Source: Neocallimastix lanati (nom. inval.) | Lineage: Eukaryota; Neocallimastigomycota; Neocallimastigomycetes; Neocallimastigales; Neocallimastigaceae | Length of the DNA stretch: 11,000 bases | Reading direction: 5' to 3' | Assembly (NCBI GenBank): GCA_016946835.1 | Contig: JACVTC010000042.1 | Coordinates: 584,001 to 595,000, forward strand | Shown here: positions 1 through 7,260 of the stretch, one piece after another | How the letters are laid out: the number at the start of each line of letters is the position of its first letter | Numbering within the stretch: position 1 is the stretch's first letter | Position numbers and translations under genes: made by a program | The notes under the pieces: model-generated | Database searches by the model: none | What the model was told of the DNA's origin: nothing | The model's input: only the letters and a program-made list of their open reading frames with translations

Positions 1-2
1 TT

Positions 3-863
3 ACTCGATTTGGTTTAGACATTATAGGACTCTTACCTATCACTAAATCAAATAATAAATACATAATTGTTTTAGTTGATTATTTTACAAAATGGGTAGA
101 AGCCGAACCATTTCCTACAATTGAATCTAAAGACGTTATTAAGTTTCTTACTAATGTATTTTCTCGACATGACATTCCTGAAATTTTAATCACTGATAAT
201 GGTCCACATTTTACTTCCAATGCCACAAAAGGATTTTTAGGTTTATATAATGTTTATGTTCATTACATCAGTACTTACCATCCTGAAAGTAATAGCCAAG
301 TTGAAAATAGAAATAAAGAAATTATAAAGTATATTAGACTACTTGGAGGAACAGAAAAGAATTGGGATGAAATCTTTCCAGTTGCTTTATGGGCCTTAAG
401 AACTTGCAAAAGTGAAGTTACAAAATTTTCTAGTTTTGAACTCTTATATGGTAGAACTGATCTACAACCATTCGAATTAACAATTGCATATAATGATAGA
501 AATATAAATGAAACCTTTGATGAATATTTAATTAGAAAATATACAACTCATCATAAATGGATTATGGAAGCCATTGCTAATATTGATAATACTAATAAAT
601 TATGGGAAAATAGAAGAAAACAACAAAAATATATGAATACTGTTTTTGAACCAGGGAACTTAGTTTTAGTTAGAAATTTCTCATGATGAAAGTTAGACCC
701 CTTTTACACTGGTTCTTTTAGAATCGTTCAAATGAATTATAATACCGCTTGTATTTGCGATATTTACACTGGTGAAATAGCTGACAGAAATGTACATCAG
801 AAAAATCTTGTTCATTATTATACTTGGTATAATCAGACTTTAGGGGACGAAGTCTCATCTTAA
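3..863 (+). pseudogene. Ty3/gypsy retrotransposon pol, 3' end (integrase core and C-terminal module)
   Basis: This is the 3' part of a pol gene; gag, protease, reverse transcriptase and RNase H lie upstream of the window. Reading frame 3 gives a typical Ty3/gypsy integrase, which inserts the cDNA copy of the element into chromosomes. The catalytic triad is visible: Asp at 18-20 (GLDIIG block), Asp at 195-197 (TDNGPHF) and Glu at 303-305 (QVENRNK). The last two are separated by exactly 35 residues (D,D35E). The block HPESNSQVENRNK is the family's HPxxNGQxER/N motif. The C-terminal part has FEPGNLVLVRNF, then KLDPFYTGSFRIV, a GPY/F-like module in which the Pro is Ser. Two consecutive TGA codons at 684-689 interrupt this module, while the frame stays open on both sides up to TAA 861-863. 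Homology continues unchanged after the stops, so this is a recently broken copy. The family call is very sure; loss of function is probable. Confidence 0.93.
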
Positions 864-885
864 GCGGGGAGATTATGATACGGGG
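864..885 (+). other. Candidate polypurine tract region before the 3' LTR
   Basis: Between the pol stop and the proposed LTR start lie two G-rich purine runs, GCGGGGAGA at about 864-872 and CGGGG at 881-885, in otherwise A+T-rich DNA. LTR elements prime plus-strand cDNA synthesis from a purine tract directly abutting the 3' LTR, and this is the right place. The tract is short and broken by ATTATGATAC, so the exact primer is uncertain. If the first run is the primer, the LTR would begin nearer 876 (TGATAC) than 886. Confidence 0.45.
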
Positions 886-918
886 TGTCACTAAATGCCT
901 TGTATTTCCTATTAAATA

Positions 919-1134
919 CTCTTAATGATAATAAAATAAAAACTATTATTGAATCTTATTATTAAAATCTTTATTAATATCAAATATAATAAAAATTATT
1001 ATTAAGTATTCTTATTAAAATCTTTTATTAATATCAAATATAATAAAAATTATTATTAAATATTCTTATAAATTTCTTTTATTAATATTAATTATAATAA
1101 AAATTATTACTAAATATTCTTATTAAAAATTATA
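919..1134. repeat. 54-bp tandem repeats inside the LTR
   Basis: The block ATTAATATCAAATATAAT and what follows recurs with a period of exactly 54 bp: ATTAAT begins at 973, 1027 and 1081. The first two copies differ at only a few positions; the third is more diverged. A degenerate earlier copy covers about 919-965, and a later, weaker one (TTTTATATTAAGTATAATAAAAA) lies around 1163-1203. Such subrepeats often sit in the U3 part of LTRs, where they can act as promoter or enhancer units, but nothing here proves that role. Confidence 0.75.
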
Positions 1135-1188
1135 TATAATTTAAATCATTACTAATTCTTATTTTTATATTAAGTATAATAAAAACCT

Positions 1189-1386
1189 ATTTCAATAAAT
1201 ATTTGATATAAAATACAGAATTATAAGTTTCTGTATAATATTTTCTAAACCTTTGAAATAAACTAAAAATAAAACAAGAATCAAAAATAAATTAAATTTT
1301 TATTAAAATAAAAATGAACTAAAATACAAAAGAATTTCAATAATAAAAATGATCTAAAATACAGAAAATATCAATTCTGTATAATT
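1189..1386. repeat. Imperfect 50-bp duplication carrying identical palindromes (ATACAGAA-N8-TTCTGTAT)
   Basis: Two segments, about 1189-1239 and 1334-1385, share TTTCAATAA, then GAT-TAAAATACAGAA, then TTCTGTATAAT. Each contains the inverted repeat ATACAGAA / TTCTGTAT with an 8-nt spacer (1213-1236 and 1359-1382). The 8-bp arms are identical between copies, whereas the spacers differ (TTATAAGT against AATATCAA). The first copy overlaps the TATA-like sequence. These could be RNA hairpins or twin protein-binding sites in the LTR; the function is unknown. Confidence 0.7.
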
Positions 1387-1444
1387 CTCTCTCTTAAAAC
1401 AATACCAAGAAGAATCTACCGCCCGGAATGCCCTTCGTGATACA

Positions 1445-1709
1445 ATCTCTAAATTAATTTTTATATTTTAATTTAATAAATATTTTTTTTTATTAAAATA
1501 ATTTAAAATAATAGTTAAAAATTAAAATAAAATAATTGTTTTTTTATATAAAGAATATATTAACGATTAATAAAATGTATTAAAATAAAAGTATAAAAAG
1601 AAGAATAAATTTCTTTCTTTTTAATAGGGGGAACAAATAATTTTAAATAAAAGAATATTTTAAAAATTAATTTTTTTTTGTTTCCAAATTCATTTTTGTG
1701 TGTTAATAT
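1445..1709. other. A+T-rich interval between LTR end and copia relic
   Basis: About 265 bp with long A and T runs and no coding capacity in either direction. A short G run in AATAGGGGGAAC (about 1623-1634) stands out from the background. If the copia relic next to it kept a 3' LTR on the minus strand, it would lie here, but I could not match this stretch to the DNA beyond the gag end at 3500-3780. Confidence 0.5.
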
Positions 1710-2078
1710 TTATTTATTTTGTTTTGAATATTTTAGTGTTTCAACCCCAGCCCGTATAATTTTACTATTCGTTACAATCCAGCTCTTTCTGGAGAATTCG
1801 TCAATAATAGTTAAAATGAATATTTTTCCTGTAATTGATTTATTTACAGGGCGAATAATATCTGAGTGTATAACTTCCAGTAATTCGGAGGCCTTAGGAG
1901 TTTCACGATTATGAGGAATTCTCTTCATCTTGGCTATCTTGCAGTCCAAACAGTCTGGTTCATTGACGTCATAATCTTTTAAATATTTTTCCATTTCTTT
2001 ATTATAAAAATGACCAAGACGCCTATGCCAACTCATTTTGCTATCATTTATAGACATAATTTCATTGTTATCTAACAT
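1710..2078 (-). pseudogene. Copia GAG-pre-integrase domain and truncated integrase core
   Basis: The piece contains SWHRRLGH followed by CLDC, the H-x4-H / C-x2-C zinc-binding arrangement of the GAG-pre-integrase domain. Then comes EVIHSDIIRPV with ITGKIFILTIIDEFSRKSWI, the start of the integrase catalytic core; the Asp of HSD is the first catalytic residue. The match ends after SWI (about 1770). The remaining residues to the stop show no family pattern, and the second catalytic Asp (TDNG block) and the Glu are absent. Upstream the frame is open back to TAA 2138-2136, so the Met at 2078 is internal. The gene is non-functional. Confidence 0.87.
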
Positions 2079-2231
2079 TTTTACATTGTTTACATGAAGT
2101 AATAAGAATTGATTTGATTTAGTAGAAAAATTTTTTTAAATTATTTTATTATTTGAGTCTATTAATGATAAATTTACAATATTTGAGTCCTTATTGAGAG
2201 GTTCTGTAATAGTTTTTATACGTATTTTGAC

Positions 2232-2636
2232 TTACTCAATTGCACTGATGATGTTTCTTATTACATCTGGAGACCATAACACACATTTAAATTTAATTTT
2301 CATATCATTTATTAGAAATTCGTATTCTCCAAAACCTTCGTAGCTAAACTTCGAACCATTTGCACATGAAAGTTCGCTGGGACTTTTTGTATAATTAGTC
2401 AATAAGTTTTTATTATTAGTGATATGTTCACATACTACACAATCATATAACCACTTTGTTGTTTCTTCTTTATTATGAATATTAAATAAACCCTTTTCTG
2501 TATTGTCGTGTTCTTCAGAATGTTTCGTTTCTTCTACTAAGTTAATATTTCCTTTAGTAAGTTGATATATTTCTTCATAATCAAGAGTGTCAACATAATT
2601 TTCTTCTTCATCCGATTTTTCAATTTGTGCGACCAA
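2232..2636 (-). pseudogene. Copia protease region with altered active site
   Basis: The piece has a Glu/Asp-rich linker followed by WLYDCVVCEHIT at about residues 62-73. In copia elements this position holds the aspartic protease signature W-x-x-DSG(A/C)-x-x-H(I/M)T. The Asp, His and Thr are kept, but the Ser-Gly-Ala triad reads Cys-Val-Val, so the catalytic loop is lost or strongly changed. The downstream pattern, GFGEYEFLI then CVLWSPDVIRNIISAI, matches the family's G-x-G region and the VLYVPxxxxNLLS block. The Met at 2636 is not a true start: the frame is open upstream to the TAA at 2718. It ends at TAA 2234-2232, after which the same frame goes on to the pre-integrase piece. Confidence 0.82.
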
Positions 2637-2726
2637 CCTAGTTTTATTGAAACTATTATTTCTCTGATAATGATTTTTATTATGATAGTTCCTTTTATGT
2701 TCTCTATTTTTTGAACTTTATTTTGT

Positions 2727-2951
2727 TTATTTTAAATTGTATTTACATTCTCGGGTAGTATGACCAAAAATTTCGCAAATATGGCAATATCTCTTTTCTT
2801 CACAGTTTTTAATATAATTTTTATGTAATCTTTCTTTTAGTTCTTTGTTATATTTGCTATTTTTCCTTGACTTTTCAATTATATCTATTTCCATTGGGTC
2901 GTCTTGATAGTAATCATTGTAATCTTCTCCTCCTTTAAGATAAGCTATCAT
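2727..2951 (-). pseudogene. Copia gag-pol piece with CCHC zinc knuckle
   Basis: A 74-residue open piece ends with CHICEIFGHTTREC, a perfect C-x2-C-x4-H-x4-C zinc knuckle, which binds RNA in retroelement Gag proteins. It is preceded by a charged linker (DPMEIDIIEKSRK). Its ATG overlaps the gag stop, but in intact relatives gag runs straight into the knuckle, so this ATG is probably internal Met in a frameshifted gene rather than a true start. The piece ends at a TAA; three codons later there is a second TAA, and then the same frame continues for about 27 Asn/Lys/Arg/His-rich codons into the protease piece. Confidence 0.82.
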
Positions 2952-3499
2952 ATTAATTTTTTGTTTATCTTATTGTACGGTTCCTGTGGTTTCGTATCTT
3001 CATCAATGTCCAAATAATTTCTAAAATTTTTGGGAATTGAATCGTACATAAATTTTAATTTTTCTCTATCAGATATAACTTGTTTCTTTCCTTCTAAAGT
3101 TTCAAATATACTAAACATCTCATCAAGTACATAAGTAATTTCTTCAGTATTTTTGGCTTTCAGATTATTGAGGTTTCTGATCCAATATCTGATGTCTATT
3201 TCGCCTCCTCCATATTTCTTTCTTAACTTTTGCATAATTTGGAAAGGAGATTTAATGTTTATGAAATAATGCAGGATTTCATCATCAATAGCATTGATTA
3301 ACACTTCCCTAACGGTGGCATTGTTCTTCTTTACTTCATTTAATTTTTCTTTATCGACTTTGGATTTATCCTTGGTGTCCTTGTACAAGTCGCTTTCAAA
3401 ATATTTTTCAAGCGCTAATTTTTCTACAGCTGTAGTTACTCTGAATTCCCAGACTTGGAAGTTTTTCCCATTGAAAGGTTTGATGTTTTCTTGAGACAT
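2948..3499 (-). pseudogene. Copia gag capsid-like region (UBN2 / Retrotran_gag type)
   Basis: The 183-residue frame begins MSQENIKPFNGKNFQVWEFRV, split here as MSQENIKPF then NGKNFQVWEF; the F-x-G-x-NF-x-x-W pattern near residue 9-17 is the classic N-terminus of copia Gag. Further on, a YFINIKSPFQIMQKLRKKYG block and a region matching SIPKNFRNYLD (about residues 155-165) fit the UBN2 gag family, which packages element RNA into virus-like particles. The ATG at 3499 is the natural start, at the expected N-terminus. The frame ends in a TGA overlapping the ATG of the next frame (ATGA at 2951-2948). The tail (NKINKKLI) looks non-native, consistent with a frameshift at the A-rich run just before it. 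Part of a dead element; the family call is good. Confidence 0.85.
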
Positions 3500-3777
3500 G
3501 TCGATTGTTAGTTTAAAAGCTTTAAAATGAGACTCTTAATCTAATAAAAGTTTGTTTTATTATTTAATTATTTATTTATTTTATTTATTTATTTATAAGA
3601 TTTTATAAATAGGCAATTACAAATGTTTAACTTAATTATTTTACATGTATTTATATCTTTTGTGGCTTGATTCTAGACTTAATACTTAATTTAATGTTAT
3701 ATTAAATTTAACTATTTTATATTACATTTACATTTATCTAGTTCATATTTAATTTATTATTATAAAGTAAACTTAAA
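3500..3777 (-). other. Presumed leader/promoter side of the copia relic
   Basis: This gene-free stretch lies directly upstream of gag on the minus strand, where a 5' LTR and primer-binding site would be. On the minus strand it holds TCAAGCCACA followed by GATATAAATACATG, a TATA-like motif at about 3645-3655, and later many TAAA/ATTT repeats (3551-3600). I could not find a clear tRNA-complementary primer-binding site or defined LTR ends. A partial match to this TATA-containing block lies at 8522-8561. Confidence 0.35.
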
Positions 3778-3995
3778 TATTAATAATAATAATAAAATAA
3801 TAAATAATAATAATAAATAATAAAAATAATAAAAATAATAAAAATAATAAAAATAATAAAAATAATAAAAATAATAAAAATAATAAAAATAATAAAAATA
3901 ATAAAAATAATAAAAATAATAAAAATAATAAAAATAATAAAAATAATAAAAATAATAAAAATAATAAAAATAATAAAAATAATAAAAATAATAAA

Positions 3996-4034
<39 letters not shown>

Positions 4035-4035
4035 T
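3778..4035. repeat. AAT microsatellite flanking a 9-bp satellite (AATAATAAA)n
   Basis: A short AAT/AAAT run leads into about 20 near-perfect copies of the nonamer AATAATAAA (3816 to about 3998), then about 11 AAT triplets to 4033. The nonamer looks like an AAT array in which every third unit gained one A and lost one T, then spread as a higher-order unit. Length in the living organism is likely variable. One strand contains no G or C at all. Confidence 0.93.
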
Positions 4036-5820
4036 ATTGATTAATATTTATTGTTAGATTATGAATATGCGTATAAATTTATTTAATTAAAAGAACTCTG
4101 AATTAAAAAATATATAATGAAATGAAATTATATATATAATTATTTATCTTATGATACATATGATTTACATATTTTATGAAGATTTTAATACATGTACATG
4201 ATTAAAGAAATGATTACATAAATTTATAAAATTAACATGAATAATGTTAATTCAATATAGAATTATAATAATAATAAATATATACATTAAATGAGATAAT
4301 AAGATAATGATTTTAAATATTTTGAATATTAAAACATTTTCACAATTGGTAGATATTAAAAAGCATGAAATATTCATATTATATATAAAATATAATTTTT
4401 GTGTTATTTTTTTAAAATTTTATTTTTTATTATTTTTAATTTTTATTTTTAAATTTTTTATTTTACATGTAATCTATTAAATATTAATAAAGACTAAGCA
4501 ATATTTGCTGCTGCTAAAAACATAAATACATATATAAAATATAAAAGAATTAAAAAGTAAAAAAAAAAAATTGGACATTTGATCATAATAAAATAATAAT
4601 TATTATGTTTTTGAATCAATACAATATAGGTTAATAAAATTATTATAGATTTAATAAATTCTCTTATATATACGGAAATATTAATAATATGTAATTGTAA
4701 AAAAAGGCCAATTTTATCTGAAAAACACTTATATATATTAAATAAATATAATTAATATTACTTATGTTTATGAAATTAATATTTTTATTTATTATTATTT
4801 TTTTCTTTAATTAATAAAACTTTATATTTAATCTTTTTTAAATAAAAATATATTGATTTTAGTGTGAATTTATTATTAAAAAGTAATAATTTCATAATAT
4901 TTAATATTTTTTTTATAACTTTCATTGATATTGATATTAATAAAATTAAAATATTTATTTTTGATATTGATATTTGATAACAAAATAATATATTTATTAA
5001 TATTCTAATGTTATTATAAAGTTGTATTTAATTTCTAACTTTTAAGAAAGAATTTATTTTACAACTTATACTAATAAAAATTATAAAGAAAGTTTTGTTC
5101 ATTTTTTTTATAATAAAAATAAACTATTAATTCTACACAAAATTTATTTTATAAATAATTACACAAATATTATTTATAATTCAAAGAAGTTATATTTTCA
5201 ATAATATAACTTAAAAATATTAATTATTAATTATTTAATTTATTAATAACACTTCATTATATTTGACTAATTATTTCTTCTTTTCATAAAAAGTCCCCTT
5301 CTAAAATGTTTAATTAACATTTTTCTTTTTTATTGAATTATTATTCTTTTTAGATTAATAGAGTTCTTAATATATTTTTAATAATGTAATATAACAAAGA
5401 TATAAAATAATATATAATAAGATTTTAAGATAATATTTATTATACTAATTTAGAGTAATTAAACCATCATTTTAATATAACTTTTAAAGAATATAAAAAT
5501 ATAATTAATAAAATTAAAATATTTATTTTTGATATTGATATAATATAATAAAATTTTTACTAAATATTTTTGATATTGATATTATTATGAATTTTGAACT
5601 TTTGCAATTATATTTTGCTAATTTCTAAGTATTACTATAAATAATAATTATTATTATATATTAAATAATTATAAATAATATATCTTATATTTATTATTTT
5701 ATTTATATTATTACTTGAATGTGAAGAATTACGACATAATTTATGTATAATCATCATAAATTTTTGTACAATGTGTATAATATATTTAATACGCCACTAT
5801 TTTCAACGTATATTTTTATT
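4036..5820. other. Long A+T-rich non-coding interval
   Basis: I see no open frame with recognisable protein, no RNA gene and no transposon end here. Contents are T-rich blocks (4390-4470), poly(A) at about 4558-4570, and copies of GATATTGATAT near 4923-4972, 5530-5541 and 5569-5582. A few short patches with more G+C (GCTGCTGC at about 4507-4514, GTCCCCTTC near 5292-5300) are too small to identify. Confidence 0.6.
4936..5541. repeat. Perfect 38-bp direct repeat, two copies 568 bp apart
   Basis: The segments 4936-4973 and 5504-5541 are identical over 38 bases, from ATTAATAAAATTAAAA to GATATTGATAT. The DNA on either side differs. Low sequence complexity makes chance matches more likely here than usual, but 38 identical bases is still notable. 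Both end in the GATATTGATAT core of the 6161-6254 array. Confidence 0.75.
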
Positions 5821-5827
5821 TATTGTA

Positions 5828-5935
5828 TTTTAGCATTTAAAAAATAAAATAAAAACAAAAAAAAGAATAAATAAAAGAATAAATGTGTTTTAGCATTAAA
5901 AAAATAAAATAAAAACAAAAAAAGAATAAATAAGT
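5828..5935. repeat. 60-bp tandem duplication
   Basis: TTTTAGCATT followed by an A-rich block with AAAACAAAAAAA and GAATAAATA occurs at 5829-5872 and again at 5889-5932, a period of 60 bp. The copies differ only by a T/A difference and one A in a homopolymer, so the duplication is recent or homogenised. No coding role is seen. Confidence 0.8.
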
Positions 5936-6160
5936 TTTCTGTTGAGAATTTTATTTTATTTTTATTTTTTTTTAATTTTATTTTATTATTATATTTTATT
6001 ATTAAATATTTTAATAATAAAACCTTTCCATTTTATTTTTTTATTTTATTCAAATAAAATAAATAAAATTATATATTTTATTATTAAATTAATTAAATTA
6101 ATTAAATAATAGAATAAAATTTATTATAATATTAAATATTTATTATTAATAAAATTTAAA

Positions 6161-6254
6161 TATTGATATTGATATTAATAAAATATTTTGATATTGATAT
6201 AAATAAAATATATTGATATTGATATTAATAAAATATATTAATATTGATATAAAT
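6161..6254. repeat. 25-bp tandem array with GATATTGATAT core
   Basis: About 3.8 units of 25 bp (TATTGATATTGATATTAATAAAATA type) start at 6161, 6186, 6211 and 6236. Odd and even units alternate between TTAATAAAATA and AAATAAAATA endings, so the array may have a 50-bp higher-order unit. The same GATATTGATAT core recurs around 4923-4972, 5530 and 5569, linking this array to the dispersed copies. Confidence 0.8.
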
Positions 6255-6640
6255 GTAATTTAAACTATATATATTCTAGTTAATTATTATTCATAAATTT
6301 AGAGTGTGTTTAATTCTATAAACATTTATAACATAAATCAATGATATCATTTTTATTACATTTTTTATCAATTACTTCGGATTCCTTTTTTTTGTATTTT
6401 TTAATAAAATCATTGATTTCATCAATTTTTGTTAATATTCTACTTTTTTTTTTTCCAAACTCCTTCAATTTTCCTTTTGTAATTATTGTAAAATAAAGAT
6501 TCTTCTCTTTTAAAATGGTAAATCAATTCATTTAAAGAAGGTTTTTTGTAAAACAATTTTTTTAAGTAATTGTTAAAAGATTCTGAAGCATTATTTGTTA
6601 TGTAGTTTATATCGTTATAATAATTCCAATATTGAATATC

Positions 6641-7015
6641 TTATTTATATAAATAAGTCTTATTAAAATATTCCAAAAAATTTAAAAAATAGAAATAATT
6701 ATATATTTGAAATATAATTTTAATATAATTATAAATATCAAATATATATTCAGGATTTATAAAAGGAAAATTTGTAATAGCTTTATATAACAAATAAATT
6801 TTATTATTATTTTCAATTTCATTATAGCATAATTTATTTTTTTGAACTTCTAACGATCTTTTATAATGCCATACACAATATTTAATAGTAATATTATGAA
6901 ATATTTTAATGGAAGCATTGGATATACTTTTTTCAAAATCACAACGCAAAATTTTTGGTGTAACTATAATATTATTATATTTACTTTCATTCTTTTTTAA
7001 TTCTTCAAATAACAA
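6641..7015 (-). pseudogene. Central MULE transposase core segment
   Basis: This open stretch carries LFEELKKNES, VTPKILRCDFEKSISNASIKIF and YCVWHYKRSLEVQKN, the second-Asp block and the C-x-x-H block of the MULE family. There is no ATG start: the open frame continues upstream through ATYEL to TAA 7045-7043 and beyond it to PEINSFYTTSLSI. The TAA at its end sits between TYLYK and DIQYWNYYND, where related proteins read straight through, so this is a point-mutation stop rather than the end of the gene. Confidence 0.8.
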
Positions 7016-7260
7016 TTCATAGGTTGCTTGTTCTTTATTATTTTATATAGATAGTGATGTAGTATAAAAACTATTTATTTCTGGACAAATACTCTTGTTA
7101 TAAACACTTGATAACCAAATATTGGTGCAATATAAAATGTACCATCAGCAAACACATTTTCGTTGTATTTTATAAACAATTCTGTTTGGAATGGGGAATG
7201 ATGATTGAAAAATTATAATATTATAATTTTTGTATATCATAAAATTTTCATCTCTTTCGT

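Larger units (their letters stand above)
886..1444 (+). mobile_element. Probable 3' LTR of the Ty3/gypsy element
   Basis: The proposed LTR of 559 bp starts TGTCAC, directly after a G-rich tract that follows pol, and ends GTGATACA. The ends are imperfect inverted repeats: TGT-CAC against TGT-AT-CAC on the opposite strand, with AATGCC/GGCATT a few bases inside each end. TG...CA termini are the family rule. The ends are the only GC-containing parts (CCGCCCGGAATGCCC near 1420-1434). A TATA-like TATAAAAT lies at 1207-1214. Inside are 54-bp tandem repeats and a pair of palindromes, listed separately. TGATAC occurs at both 876-881 and 1438-1443, so the boundaries could be shifted by about 10 bp. The partner 5' LTR and the target duplication cannot be checked, because the element's other end is outside the window. 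Confidence 0.6.
1710..3499 (-). mobile_element. Decayed, internally truncated Ty1/copia retrotransposon
   Basis: On the minus strand, gag, CCHC knuckle, protease region, GAG-pre-integrase domain and the start of the integrase core appear in the order of Ty1/copia elements. Everything downstream of the knuckle is in one reading frame, interrupted by four TAA codons (2729-2727, 2720-2718, 2234-2232, 2138-2136, high to low). Gag is in a different frame, probably because of an indel near the T6 run at 2957-2962. The integrase stops matching after about 1770, so the rest of integrase, reverse transcriptase and RNase H are missing. Intact copia elements carry about 4 kb of coding sequence, so more than half is lost. 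Flanking LTRs could not be identified with confidence. Confidence 0.88.

Noticed and set aside
1678-1914. 78-codon plus-strand open frame
   Set aside because: It lies antisense to the copia integrase piece, whose minus-strand reading has clear family motifs; the plus reading has none.
3294-3494. 66-codon plus-strand open frame
   Set aside because: Antisense shadow of the copia gag gene.
3778-4035. CRISPR-like regular spacing
   Set aside because: Units are contiguous 9-mers and 3-mers without unique spacers; this is a satellite.
4036-5820. tRNA or other small structured RNA gene
   Set aside because: No A/B box-like or cloverleaf-compatible G+C-bearing segment found; the only G+C patches are under 12 bp.
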